Source of the DNA: Trinickia terrae
GTDB lineage: Bacteria; Pseudomonadota; Gammaproteobacteria; Burkholderiales; Burkholderiaceae
Reading direction: 5' to 3'
DNA length: 64,000 bases
NCBI RefSeq assembly: GCF_005144415.1
Contig: NZ_SWJE01000014.1
Span: 165,777-229,776, forward strand
Every line of letters starts with the position of its first letter. The stretch's first letter is position 1. The translations under genes and the position numbers were made by a program. The notes under the pieces were generated by a model that was given only the letters and a program-made list of their open reading frames with translations, made no database searches and was not told the DNA's origin. Shown piece by piece: positions 46,358 through 55,935 of this stretch.

Positions 46358-47734
46358 ATGGATTCCTCCACCGCCCAGGCGACCGGCCCGCAGAGCGCCA
46401 GCGCCGCGCCACCTTCCGCGCCGGCCAAGCGCATCTCGCAGCCGAAGGCGATCGCCGCGATCACGATCGGCAACGGCCTCGAGTTTTTCGACTTCACGAT
46501 CTACAGCTTCTTCGCGACCATCATCGGCAAGCTGTACTTTCCGGTGGAGGGCTCGCTCGCGCAACTGATGCTCGCGGCCGGCACCTTCGGTGTGGGCTTC
46601 ATCATGCGGCCGATCGGCGGCGTGGTGCTCGGCGCCTATGCGGACCGCGCCGGCCGCAAGGCCGCGATGAGCCTCACGCTGTGGCTCATGACGCTCGGCT
46701 CGGCGATCATCGCGTTCGCGCCGACCTATGCGGCGATCGGCCTCGCCGCGCCCGCGCTCGTCATCCTCGCGCGGCTGATCCAGGGCTTTGCGATCGGCGG
46801 CGAAGTGGGCGCGTCGACCTCGCTTTTGCTCGAGTACGGCAGCGACCGCACGCGCGGCTTCTACGGCAGCTGGCAGTTCGTGAGCCAGGGCCTCAACACC
46901 GTGTGCGGATCGCTGCTCGGCGTGGTGCTGGCGTCGAGCCTATCGACGCCGTCGCTCGAAAGCTGGGGCTGGCGCATTCCGTTCGTGATCGGGATGGCGA
47001 TGGGGCCGATCGGCACCTATATCCGGCGGCATCTCGACGAGACCCTGCCGGGTGTCGAGACGGACGAGCGTCATGCGCAGCTGAAGCAGGATGCCAAGCG
47101 TGCCGCGGAACCGGCTCTGGTCGTGCATCCCGCGCGCACGATCTTCCGCCACCATGCGGGCTCGATCGCGGCGGGCGTGGTGACGACGATCGGCGGCACT
47201 GCGGCGAACTACATCGTGCTGTTCTATCTGTCGACCTACGCGATCCGCATGCTGAACATGCCGATGTCGCTGGCGCTGTGGGCGTCGTGGACGGCGGCCT
47301 TGATGACGGTGATCTGCTCGCCGTTCGCGGGCATGCTGTCGGACCGGATCGGCCGCAAGCCGGTGCTCTGGGTGTCGCGCGTGCTGCTGGTGCTCGTGAT
47401 CTATCCAGGCTTCATGCTGATCAATGCGTATCCGACGGTTCCTGTGCTGCTCGCGGTCGTCGCCGTGCTGGCCGTGCTCGTGGCGTTCACCGCGGTGCCG
47501 AACATCGTGATGCTGCCCGAGCTGTTTCCACGCGAGATCCGGGCAACTGGGATGTCGATCGTCTATTGCCTGGGCGTGTCGATATTCGGCGGCTTCGCGC
47601 AGTTTTTTGCCACGTGGCTGATCGAGCTGTCGGGCAATCCGCTCGCGCCGGCGTGGTACCTGATCGGCTGCGGGCTCGTGTCGCTGTTGGCGCTGCCGTT
47701 CATCCGCGAGACCGCGGGGCGGCCGATCGGCTGA
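46358..47734 (+). CDS. MFS metabolite:H+ symporter (MHS family)
   Basis: 458-residue inner-membrane transporter with about 12 membrane segments. The N-terminal signature GNGLEFFDFTIYSFF, the segment FGVGFIMRPIGGVVLGAYADRAGRK (cut here to its landmarks GF..RP..G and YADRAGRK) and the loop DRIGRKPVLW mark the metabolite/proton-symporter branch (citrate, alpha-ketoglutarate, proline, shikimate). Substrate unknown, but the neighbour M20 hydrolase points to an acyl-amino-acid or aromatic acid. Convergent with slmA. Confidence 0.9.
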   Translation: MDSSTAQATGPQSASAAPPSAPAKRISQPKAIAAITIGNGLEFFDFTIYSFFATIIGKLYFPVEGSLAQLMLAAGTFGVGFIMRPIGGVVLGAYADRAGRKAAMSLTLWLMTLGSAIIAFAPTYAAIGLAAPALVILARLIQGFAIGGEVGASTSLLLEYGSDRTRGFYGSWQFVSQGLNTVCGSLLGVVLASSLSTPSLESWGWRIPFVIGMAMGPIGTYIRRHLDETLPGVETDERHAQLKQDAKRAAEPALVVHPARTIFRHHAGSIAAGVVTTIGGTAANYIVLFYLSTYAIRMLNMPMSLALWASWTAALMTVICSPFAGMLSDRIGRKPVLWVSRVLLVLVIYPGFMLINAYPTVPVLLAVVAVLAVLVAFTAVPNIVMLPELFPREIRATGMSIVYCLGVSIFGGFAQFFATWLIELSGNPLAPAWYLIGCGLVSLLALPFIRETAGRPIG

Positions 47735-47759
47735 CCGCTCCGGAGCGTACTGACGCGGA

Positions 47760-48443
47760 CTATTGCAGGATCAGCCGCAGTTGCGCGTCGGCGTGCTCGC
47801 CGGGCATGCGCGCAAAGCCGCTCTTCGTGTAGCGGTGCCAGCGGCCGAGCACATAGCTGATGATGAGGCTCGCGCGCACGGCGGGATCGTAATCGGCGGG
47901 CAGCGGCACCGGCGCGTCCGCGGATTTCTGGTTGAACTCCATCAGACCGAGCCGCAGGCACTGCTTGAGCGATGCCTCGATGCGCTCGAGCATCTGCGCG
48001 ACACGCTCGGCGAGCCGTTCGTGCTCGCCGACGAGCGCTTCGCCCGTCAGTACCCGCGTCATGCCGGGATTTTTCGCGGAAAAATTGAGCAGCATCAAAC
48101 CGATCGCGCGGGCCTGGAGTACGCCGTTCGGCTCCTTCTCCGTGATCTGGTTGACGAGGCCAAAAAAGGTCTCCTCGATGAACTCGATCAGCGCCTCGAA
48201 CATCTGCGCTTTGCTCGCGAAATGCCGGTAGAGCGCGGCTTCCGACACGCCGAGGCGCGCGGCCAGTGCCGCTGTGGTGATCTTTTCGCTTTTTGGGGTC
48301 TCCAGCATCGCGGCCAGCGTCTGGAGGATGTGGACGCGCCGCTCGCCGGGCTTCAGGCGCGGCGCCCGCGCGCCGGCTGAATTGAGCTCTTCCGTGTGGT
48401 CTTGCTGGTCTACGCCCGCGTCATGCTTTTGAGTCGACTGCAT
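47760..48443 (-). CDS. slmA: TetR-type nucleoid occlusion factor SlmA
   Basis: DNA-binding protein that blocks FtsZ ring assembly over the nucleoid. 227 residues from ATG 48443; a TTG 24 nt upstream is a less likely alternative. After a disordered N-terminal stretch comes a TetR helix-turn-helix (RVHILQTLAAMLETPKSEK, then TTAALAARLGVSEAALYRHF). The SlmA-specific dimer domain has EETFFGLVNQI and a C-terminal LGRWHRYTKSGFARMP. Gene order slmA, HAD phosphatase, argB is usual in Burkholderia. Confidence 0.93.
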   Translation of the reverse strand: MQSTQKHDAGVDQQDHTEELNSAGARAPRLKPGERRVHILQTLAAMLETPKSEKITTAALAARLGVSEAALYRHFASKAQMFEALIEFIEETFFGLVNQITEKEPNGVLQARAIGLMLLNFSAKNPGMTRVLTGEALVGEHERLAERVAQMLERIEASLKQCLRLGLMEFNQKSADAPVPLPADYDPAVRASLIISYVLGRWHRYTKSGFARMPGEHADAQLRLILQ

Positions 48444-48476
48444 TTTTGTCGCCCCGGTCCCATGCAAAGCTAGTTG

Positions 48477-48546
48477 AACGCCCCCACGCTCACTATCGTT
48501 CGCTGCCCGCCGAGGGGGCTGGCGCCTCCCTTGGGGCGGCCCGGCG
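48477..48546 (+). repeat. Dispersed intergenic repeat, copy B
   Basis: It begins ACGCCCCCACGCTCACT, continues TCGTTCGCTGCCC with a palindromic CCGCCGAGGGGGCTGG centre, and ends CTTGGGGCGGCCCGGCG. It matches the reverse complement of copy C nearly throughout. It runs from the slmA leader into the 3' end of the HAD gene and contains that gene's stop. Confidence 0.75.
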
Positions 48547-49272
48547 GGAGGCGCGAGTACCCAGTCGAAGCGATTTTAGCGAACGAATGCGACGATCGAC
48601 ATAGTGGGGACGCCCGGTGCCGGGCAGACGGGCCGATGGGCCCGCCGCGCTCAGGTGGCCGACGATCCACACCGTTCGAATTCCGAGGCGCTTGTAGCGC
48701 TTCAGGTGCCCGCAGGTGTCCTCGACGAGGATCGCGTCGGCGAGCGGCACGTGGGCGTCGCGCATGTGGCGGCGCAGCATCGCGGCGTCGGGCTTCGCGC
48801 GCCAGGCGCGGCGGTCGCGCATGTGCTCGATCGCGATCACGCGCTCGAACAGGCGCTCGATGCCGAGCTCCCGCAGCACAACGCGCGCATACGCCTCGGG
48901 CGCGTTGGTCAGCACCATCTTGCGCCCCGGCAGCGCTGCGATGAGCCGGCCGAGACCGCGCTCCGCGCGCAGCATCGAACGCAGGTCGGGGAACGTGTGG
49001 ACCGTTTTCAGGAAGTCGTGGGGGTCGATCGGATGATGCCGCTCGAGCCCGAGGAGCGCCGCGCCATAGCGCTGCGTATAGCCGGTGCGCAGGCGGTTCG
49101 CCACGTCGCGCTCGACTTGCAGCGCATCGATGATGTACTGCGTCATCGCCTGGTTGATCGCCGGGAAGATGGCGTGCGAGGCGTGGTGGAGGGTGTTGTC
49201 GAGGTCGAACAGCCAGACGGGGCGGCCGCCGGAGAAATGCGGCCGGCGCCGCTTGGAGCGAGAGGTGGTCAT
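48493..49272 (-). CDS. HAD-family pyrimidine 5'-nucleotidase-like phosphatase
   Basis: 259 residues. HAD motif I is DLDNTL at about residues 23-28, motif II is the LTNAPEAYA segment, and motifs III/IV are KPDAAML and VEDTCGHL. The family resembles yeast SDT1-type pyrimidine 5'-nucleotidases, a common argB/slmA neighbour. The last 17 codons and the stop lie inside dispersed repeat copy B, giving a basic, Ala/Pro-rich tail that is probably not part of the ancestral protein. Start ATG at 49272; argB ends 49 nt upstream. Confidence 0.88.
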   Translation of the reverse strand: MTTSRSKRRRPHFSGGRPVWLFDLDNTLHHASHAIFPAINQAMTQYIIDALQVERDVANRLRTGYTQRYGAALLGLERHHPIDPHDFLKTVHTFPDLRSMLRAERGLGRLIAALPGRKMVLTNAPEAYARVVLRELGIERLFERVIAIEHMRDRRAWRAKPDAAMLRRHMRDAHVPLADAILVEDTCGHLKRYKRLGIRTVWIVGHLSAAGPSARLPGTGRPHYVDRRIRSLKSLRLGTRASRRAAPREAPAPSAGSER

Positions 49273-49321
49273 GGCGATGGGGCGCGGCGGCGGTGCGCCG
49301 CACCCGGCAGGCTCGATGCGC

Positions 49322-50377
<1,056 letters not shown>

Positions 50378-50432
50378 TCATGTGTCGAGCCGAGTGATCC
50401 GGCTTCCGTTTCGATTGTTGTTTCGACGCGTC

Positions 50433-50699
50433 ATGACCCGCTCGAGCTCTTCGACTTCTCCTGCCTCACCGTCCGCCAGCCGCTCCGGCTCCTTAGCGAG
50501 CCCGAGCGCACGCTGCCCGCGCTGCGGGCGCGCATTCGACTGCGGCAGGCGCGCCGATCCTTCCGAGCCGTTCGAGTGCTGGTGCCGGGCGATGCCGGTT
50601 TTGCCGCCCGAGCGCTTGTTACCCGATATGCGTTGCCTGTGCCCCGAATGCCTCGCCGAAGCGATCGCCTCGGTGTCCCGCGAAGCGTCGAGCGGTTAA
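50433..50699 (+). CDS. Cysteine-rich CWC-family small protein
   Basis: 88 residues. After a Ser/Pro-rich N-terminus of about 26 residues it has seven cysteines in the pattern CPRCG-x-x-F-x-C, CWC, and C-x-C-x-x-C, typical of the Cys_rich_CWC family and probably binding zinc. No known activity. The ATG at 50433 is tentative; the frame is open upstream. It lies 9 nt before the redox kinase gene RegB, and it is likely co-transcribed (inference). Confidence 0.75.
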   Translation: MTRSSSSTSPASPSASRSGSLASPSARCPRCGRAFDCGRRADPSEPFECWCRAMPVLPPERLLPDMRCLCPECLAEAIASVSREASSG

Positions 50700-50708
50700 A
50701 CTGGTGCG

Positions 50709-52010
50709 ATGCACCTGCACCGAATAACCAATACCGGCCGCGTCAATCTCGCTCATCTGTTCTGGTTGCGCAGCCTGGCGATCATCGGCCAGCTCGTCAC
50801 CATTGCCGTTGTGCAGATCTTCTTCGGCGTGCATCTGCCGCTGCCGGCGATGCTGATGGTGATCGCACTGGAGGTGGTCTTCAATGCGCTCACCTGGATT
50901 CGCGTGGCGCGCGCCCGGCCCGAGACCAACTTCGAGCTGCTCGGCCAGCTATGGGTCGACCTCGCCGCATTGTCCGCACTGCTCTTTCTATCCGGCGGCA
51001 CCACCAATCCGTTCGTGTCGCTCTATTTGCCGTCGCTCGCGATCGCGGCGGCCGTCCTGCCGTGGCACTTGATGATCTGGCTCGCGGCGTTCGCGGTCTG
51101 CTGCTATGCGTCGCTCGGCTTCGATTCGATTCCGCTCAACATGGACAATCCCGCCAACCTGTTCGACTACTACCGGGCCGGCATGTGGGTGAACTTCATG
51201 GTGAGCGTCGGCCTGATCGCGTGGTTCGTCGCGCGCATGTCGAACGGGTTGCGCCTGCGCGACTCGGCGCTCGCCGATGCGCAGCAGCGTCTCTTGCGCG
51301 ACGAGCGGGCCGTGGCGCTCGGCGTGCAGGCGGCGACGGTCGCCCACGAGATCGGCACGCCGCTTTCCACGATTGCGATGCTGTCCGAAGAATTGCGCGA
51401 CGCCGCCCGCAGCGACAAGGGGCTCGCGCCGTATGCCGCCGATCTCGAAGTGTTCGAACAGCAGATGACGCTCTGTACCTCGGCGCTCGCGCGCTTGCGA
51501 AGCCGGGCGTCGCTGCCGTCGCACCGGCAGACGCTCGACGAGTGGCTCCAGAGCTTCGCGGCTCAGTGGCGGCTGCGCCACCCGCACGTGAAGTTCGAGC
51601 AGATCGGCGCGGCGCCGCAAGGCGTGTGGCTTGACGACACGGTCGCCGTCAGCCAGATTCTGACCATCTTGCTCGACAACGCCGCGCGCGCGAGCCGCGA
51701 TCGCGTGACGCTCGCGGCGTCGAGCGTGCACGGCAAGGTCGAGTTCGAGGTATGCGATTCGGGGCCGGGCATTCCGCCGCAGCTGCGCGGCACGCTCGGC
51801 TCGATGCCGGTAGACAGCACGCAGGGCGGACACGGCGTAGGGCTCTATCTGGCTTTCACGGCTGCGGCGCGGCTTGGCGGCGAAATCGCGCTCGCCGACT
51901 GCAATCCGCGCGGCACGCGGGCGGTGCTCCGCCTGCCGGCCGCCAAAGGGGATACGAGCCTTGGTCAGGCCGCTTCCGCCACCACCGATACGAGGGAGAA
52001 AAACACATGA
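50709..52010 (+). CDS. RegB/PrrB-type redox sensor histidine kinase
   Basis: 433 residues. About five or six N-terminal membrane segments (residues 15-175) are followed by a cytoplasmic kinase. The quinone-site motif of RegB, GGxxNPF, is present as GGTTNPF at 96-102. The H-box is AHEIGTPLSTIAM (His213). Cys256 (MTLCTSAL) sits where the redox-active cysteine of RegB lies. ATPase boxes DSGPGIP and GHGVGLYLA follow. It thus probably senses the state of the respiratory quinone pool. The stop overlaps the regulator gene start by 4 nt. Confidence 0.9.
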   Translation: MHLHRITNTGRVNLAHLFWLRSLAIIGQLVTIAVVQIFFGVHLPLPAMLMVIALEVVFNALTWIRVARARPETNFELLGQLWVDLAALSALLFLSGGTTNPFVSLYLPSLAIAAAVLPWHLMIWLAAFAVCCYASLGFDSIPLNMDNPANLFDYYRAGMWVNFMVSVGLIAWFVARMSNGLRLRDSALADAQQRLLRDERAVALGVQAATVAHEIGTPLSTIAMLSEELRDAARSDKGLAPYAADLEVFEQQMTLCTSALARLRSRASLPSHRQTLDEWLQSFAAQWRLRHPHVKFEQIGAAPQGVWLDDTVAVSQILTILLDNAARASRDRVTLAASSVHGKVEFEVCDSGPGIPPQLRGTLGSMPVDSTQGGHGVGLYLAFTAAARLGGEIALADCNPRGTRAVLRLPAAKGDTSLGQAASATTDTREKNT

Positions 52011-52549
52011 GCGATATGAATTTCCTGGTCATCGACGACGACGAGGTGTTCTCGGGCATTCTCGCCCGCGGTTTGACGCGCCGGGGCTACACGGTCCATA
52101 CGGCGCCGAACGCCGAGGAGGCGATCAAGCTCGCCAACCAGCACAAGTTCGGGCAGATCACGGTCGACCTGCATCTGGGCGGCGATTCAGGCTTGAACCT
52201 CGTCGCGCCGCTGCGCGAGTTGCAGCCGGATGCGCGCATGCTGATTCTCACCGGCTACGCGAGCATCGCAACTGCGGTGCAGGCCGTGAAGGACGGCGCC
52301 GACAACTATCTGGCGAAGCCGGCGAACGTCGAGTCGATTCTGGGCGCATTGCAGCGGGAAGCGAGCGCGGTGCAGGCGGAGGAGGCGATCGAGCATCCGA
52401 CGCTGCTGTCGGTCGCGCGGCTCGAGTGGGAGCACATCCAGCGGGCGCTGGCGGAGAACGGCGGCAATATCTCGGCGACGGCGCGCGCGTTGAACATGCA
52501 CCGGCGCACGCTGCAACGCAAGCTCTCGAAGCGGCCGGTGAAGCAGTAA
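52007..52549 (+). CDS. RegA/PrrA-type response regulator
   Basis: 180 residues. A receiver domain with acidic pocket DDDE (10-13) and phosphoacceptor Asp54 (TVDLHLGG) is followed by a conserved linker and a Fis-type helix-turn-helix (about 135-178, GNISATARALNMHRRTLQRKL). Full-length RegA/PrrA regulators have this two-domain form, so nothing is missing. GAGGGAG upstream and the ATGA overlap with regB show coupled translation. It is expected to control respiratory and redox-dependent genes. Confidence 0.92.
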   Translation: MSDMNFLVIDDDEVFSGILARGLTRRGYTVHTAPNAEEAIKLANQHKFGQITVDLHLGGDSGLNLVAPLRELQPDARMLILTGYASIATAVQAVKDGADNYLAKPANVESILGALQREASAVQAEEAIEHPTLLSVARLEWEHIQRALAENGGNISATARALNMHRRTLQRKLSKRPVKQ

Positions 52550-52579
52550 CGTTTGTTGACGTTTTAACGAGCGTTGAAT

Positions 52580-52614
52580 GCAAAATGGGCGGCCTCACGG
52601 GCCGCCCATTTTGC
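52580..52614. terminator. Bidirectional intrinsic terminator, regA/hslU
   Basis: 15-bp perfect stem (52580-52594 with 52600-52614), with A-T pairs at its foot giving T-rich ends on both strands, between two convergent genes. Confidence 0.85.
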
Positions 52615-52639
52615 ATCGGCAGAGCGCTTCAGTTGCGAC

Positions 52640-53989
52640 TCAAAGCACGTAGCGCGACAGGTCTTCGCTTTGAGCGACTTCGTCGAGCGCCTGATCGACA
52701 TAAGCCGCATCGATCTTCACGGCTTGGCCCGAGTGGTTGCCGGCCGCGAACGATACTTCCTCCAGCAGCTTCTCGATCACCGTATAGAGTCGGCGCGCAC
52801 CGATGTTCTCGGTCTTCTCGTTGACCGCGAACGCGATTTCGGCCATCCGGCGGATGCCGTCGGCGGCGAACTCGAGCTGCACGTCTTCGGTGGCGAGCAG
52901 GGCTTGGTATTGCTTGACCAGGCTTGCATCTGTCGCGACGAGAATTGCTTCGAAGTCCTCAACCGACAGCGAATCGAGCTCGACGCGGATCGGGAAGCGC
53001 CCTTGCAGCTCGGGGATCAGGTCGCTGGGCTTCGACAGATGGAACGCGCCGCTCGCGATGAAGAGGATGTGATCGGTCTTCACCGTCCCGTACTTCGTGT
53101 TGATCGTCGTGCCTTCGACGAGCGGCAGCAGGTCGCGCTGCACGCCCTGGCGCGACACCTCGGCGCCGCCCGTTTCGCTGCGGGAGGCGATCTTGTCGAT
53201 TTCGTCGAGAAACACGATGCCGTTCTGCTCGACGTTCTGAACGGCCTTCGCCTTCACTTCCTCGTCGTTGAGCATTTTCGACGCTTCTTCGTCGGTCAGG
53301 AGCTTCAGCGCTTCCTTGACCTTCAGCTTGCGGCGCGTCTTCTTGCCGCCGCCCAGGTTCGCGAACATCGAGCGGATCTGCTCGGTCATGTCTTCCATGC
53401 CCGGCGGGCCCATGATGTCCATGCCGATTTGCGGCGCCTCGACGTCGAGCTCGATTTCCTTGTCGTCGAGCGCGCCTTCGCGTAGACGCTTGCGGAAGGT
53501 CTGGCGCGTGGCGTTGCCTTCGTCGCCATGTTCGCTCGAGCTCGACGCCGCCGAGCCGAAACCAACCGGGCGCGCGGTCGGCAAGAGGATGTCGAGAATG
53601 CGGTCCTCGGCCTGGTCTTGCGCCTTCGTGCGGACCTTGCGCATCTCGGTCTGGCGCGTTTCCTTGACCGAGATTTCGATCAGGTCGCGCACGATGCTGT
53701 CGACGTCGCGGCCCACGTAGCCGACTTCGGTGAACTTGGTCGCTTCGATCTTGATGAACGGCGCGTCGGCGAGCTTGGCGAGACGTCGCGCGATTTCGGT
53801 CTTGCCGACGCCTGTCGGCCCGATCATCAGGATGTTCTTCGGCGTGATTTCCTGGCGCAGCGGCTCGGCGACCTGCTGGCGGCGCCAGCGATTGCGCAGC
53901 GCGACGGCGACGGCGCGTTTCGCGCGCTTCTGGCCGATGATGTGCTTGTCGAGTTCCGAGACGATCTCGGCCGGGGTCATAGTGCTCAT
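52640..53989 (-). CDS. hslU: ATP-dependent protease ATPase subunit HslU
   Basis: AAA+ unfoldase of the HslUV protease. 449 residues. Walker A is [13 protein letters not shown], the pore motif is EVGYVGRDV, an I-domain insertion spans roughly 110-240, Walker B is IVFLDEIDK, and the C-terminus LSRYVL inserts into HslV. The start is ATG 53989 (MSTMTPAEI) with GAGG upstream; the frame runs on to 54049 but that part is hslV leader shadow. It follows hslV by 7 nt. Confidence 0.97.
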   Translation of the reverse strand: MSTMTPAEIVSELDKHIIGQKRAKRAVAVALRNRWRRQQVAEPLRQEITPKNILMIGPTGVGKTEIARRLAKLADAPFIKIEATKFTEVGYVGRDVDSIVRDLIEISVKETRQTEMRKVRTKAQDQAEDRILDILLPTARPVGFGSAASSSSEHGDEGNATRQTFRKRLREGALDDKEIELDVEAPQIGMDIMGPPGMEDMTEQIRSMFANLGGGKKTRRKLKVKEALKLLTDEEASKMLNDEEVKAKAVQNVEQNGIVFLDEIDKIASRSETGGAEVSRQGVQRDLLPLVEGTTINTKYGTVKTDHILFIASGAFHLSKPSDLIPELQGRFPIRVELDSLSVEDFEAILVATDASLVKQYQALLATEDVQLEFAADGIRRMAEIAFAVNEKTENIGARRLYTVIEKLLEEVSFAAGNHSGQAVKIDAAYVDQALDEVAQSEDLSRYVL

Positions 53990-53996
53990 CGTGTCC

Positions 53997-54533
53997 TCAC
54001 TCGATCGTCTCGATGACGCGGTTATGGTTGGTATAGATACACATGTCACCGGCGATTTCCAAAGCCTTTTCGACGATGTCGCGCGCGGAAAGATCCGTGT
54101 TCTCGACGAGCGCGCGGGCCGCAGCCTGCGCGTAGGCGCCGCCCGAACCGATCGCGCAGATCCCGCCTTCGGGGTCGAGCACGTCGCCGTTGCCGGTGAT
54201 GACGAGGGTGGTTTGCGCGTCGGCGGTGATCAGCATCGCTTCGAGGCGGCGCAGCATGCGGTCGGTGCGCCAGTCCTTCGCGAGCTCGACGGCGGAGCGC
54301 GTCAAGTTGCCCTGATGCTTTTCGAGCTTGGCTTCGAAACGGTCGAGCAGCGAAAACGCATCGGCCGTGCCGCCGGCGAAGCCTACGAGCACCTTGCCGT
54401 TGTAGATGCGCCGGACTTTCTTCGCGCCGCCTTTCATGACGATGTTGCCGAGCGTCACCTGGCCGTCGCCGCCGAGCGCGACCTTGTCGCCGCGCCGCAC
54501 GGATACGATCGTCGTGCCGTGAAATTGCTCCAT
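53997..54533 (-). CDS. hslV: ATP-dependent protease peptidase subunit HslV
   Basis: Proteasome-like peptidase. 178 residues. The catalytic Thr is residue 7 in [12 protein letters not shown], so a six-residue propeptide must be removed, as in other beta-proteobacterial HslV (E. coli exposes Thr after removing only Met). Gly-rich GDGQVTLGN and the C-terminal [10 protein letters not shown] are typical. First gene of hslVU; a heat-shock-type promoter candidate lies upstream. Confidence 0.97.
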   Translation of the reverse strand: MEQFHGTTIVSVRRGDKVALGGDGQVTLGNIVMKGGAKKVRRIYNGKVLVGFAGGTADAFSLLDRFEAKLEKHQGNLTRSAVELAKDWRTDRMLRRLEAMLITADAQTTLVITGNGDVLDPEGGICAIGSGGAYAQAAARALVENTDLSARDIVEKALEIAGDMCIYTNHNRVIETIE

Positions 54534-54655
54534 GTGCGTTCCTTAAGAAATGAGGGCCCCCGACGGGGCTGGCGTGTCACCCGGACGTACGCCAGAGGGC
54601 GGACGAGGCGCGGCTTCATGCGATGCGCGCGGCCTCGTGCGACGCGCGTCCGATT

Positions 54656-54684
54656 TATTTTAGGGCGGGCGCCGCTTTATCAAG
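54656..54684 (-). promoter_or_regulatory. Putative sigma-32 (heat-shock) promoter of hslVU
   Basis: Minus strand: -35 CTTGAT (54679-54684) one base off the consensus CTTGAA, 13-bp spacer, and -10 CCCTAAAATA (54656-54665) resembling CCCCATnT. It lies about 125 nt before hslV, a gene known to be RpoH-controlled in other bacteria. Confidence 0.45.
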
Positions 54685-54833
54685 AGTCAGCCAATAGGCA
54701 TAGGACGGAAAAACGGCGCGAAGGTGCAGTAAAAGCTGCGCCGATTCATCGGCGGCTTTGCGCAAAGCGAAGGCAACTGCGGCGGATTCGTGTGCGGGGA
54801 ACGGGATACGGCGGGGCGCGACGTACGCGCCTC

Positions 54834-54868
54834 AAAAGAAAAAAGGCGCGCGGTTCACCGTGCGCCTC
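54834..54868 (-). terminator. Intrinsic terminator of dksA
   Basis: On the minus strand a 9-bp stem with one wobble (54845-54853 with 54858-54866), a 4-nt loop and a T-rich run (54834-54844), 55 nt after the dksA stop. Confidence 0.8.
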
Positions 54869-54920
54869 TTCGACGAAGCAGCGTGTTGGGCGCGGCGAGC
54901 GGGCCGCGCGGTTTCGGCAA

Positions 54921-55340
54921 TCAGTCGCCGAACAGCTTCTGGCGCAGCTCGCGCCGCTCCTGCGCTTCGAGCGACAGAGTGGCCGTGGGCCGTGCGATCA
55001 GGCGCGGAATGCCGATCGGCTCGCCGGTTTCCTCGCACCAGCCGTACTCGCCCGATTCGATGCGCGCGAGCGATTGCTGCACCTTCTTCAGCAGCTTGCG
55101 TTCGCGGTCGCGCGTACGCAGCTCGAGCGCGTGCTCTTCTTCGATCGTCGCGCGATCGGCCGGGTCCGGCACGATCACGGTTTCGCGCAGGTTCTCGGTC
55201 GTCTGGCCGGCATTGCGGAGGATTTCCGCCTGCAGCTGTTCGAGCCGGTTCTTGAAGAAAGCGAGCTGGTCCTCGTTCATGTAATCCTTCTCGCTCATCT
55301 TCAGGATTTCGGCTTCGGTCAAGAGTCGTTTCGTCGTCAT
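54921..55340 (-). CDS. dksA: RNA polymerase-binding factor DksA, zinc-cysteine-poor form
   Basis: Binds the RNA polymerase secondary channel and, with ppGpp, shifts transcription during the stringent response. 139 residues. Coiled coil (about 33-105) with the tip motif DPADRA (59-64, DxxDxA) needed for activity. The usual four-Cys zinc site is reduced to Cys102 (WCEETGEP, then RPTATLSLEAQ where E. coli has C-x-x-C), a form known in alpha- and beta-proteobacteria that folds without zinc. It is the sole dksA in view and lies downstream of the CobW-type GTPase gene. Confidence 0.95.
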   Translation of the reverse strand: MTTKRLLTEAEILKMSEKDYMNEDQLAFFKNRLEQLQAEILRNAGQTTENLRETVIVPDPADRATIEEEHALELRTRDRERKLLKKVQQSLARIESGEYGWCEETGEPIGIPRLIARPTATLSLEAQERRELRQKLFGD

Positions 55341-55935
55341 CTGCGTGCTTCTTCAATGTGAGGCAAAACTCTTACATATTGCCCGCACTTTCGTGTTACC
55401 CGCAACCAGCCAATCCAAGCGCAGGCGAACACGGACGGTGGGCTGTCGTGACGCCCATCGCGCCGATGCGGGGCCGAACTCCTCTGGAAACCGATCCTCG
55501 GATGCCCCCGAGCATCTCGATGCCGGACTGCGCGCTCGCTAACCATCCGGCGTGCAAGCCGGCGCTTCGGCATTTTTCGGCATGATCCGGATGAGGTTTT
55601 CCGGCGCCGTTTCACGCCCGGCATGTCCAGACAATGCGCGGGCAAATCGTTGTCATTCTCCAGTGGGCACGTATTGTAACTGAATCACAATTCGGTTCTC
55701 CAACGGAAAAACCCACCTGCCGGATCGACGCGCCATCCCGAAAATATAGCGCGCGAGCCGCCAAAAAGCGATCACCATCCGGCCCCTTGTCTCATAGGGC
55801 TTACACCTGTTTTACCACGGGCGACGGGGGCGGCGGGCCGGTCTGGGTGCCGTAGCGCACACAAACCGGGCTTGTCAGCGGGGAAAGAAGCGGCTCGGGG
55901 CCTGCGATTGTTGCGAACAGGCCTTTCAGGCGCGT
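55341..55935. other. 595-bp gene-free region upstream of dksA
   Basis: It should hold the dksA promoter; a -10-like TACAAT on the minus strand (about 55673-55678) has no good -35 (TTGGAG at 19 bp). A direct repeat ATGCCGAAAAATGCCGAA (minus) lies near 55565-55585, with a CCGGCGCC-rich inverted pair around it. A 102-codon minus-strand frame (55337-55645) has no family character. I see no known riboswitch. Confidence 0.55.

Larger units (their letters stand above)
54534..54920. other. Gene-free region between hslV and dksA
   Basis: It carries the hslVU leader and its sigma-32-like promoter, a GC-rich stretch (54555-54575) faintly like the dispersed repeat, and the dksA terminator. No open frame has family character. 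Confidence 0.6.

Noticed and set aside
54555..54575. Fourth copy of the dispersed repeat upstream of hslV
   Set aside because: Only GGGCCCCCGACGGGGCTGG is alike; the flanking ends are absent. Too short in a GC-rich genome to count as a copy.
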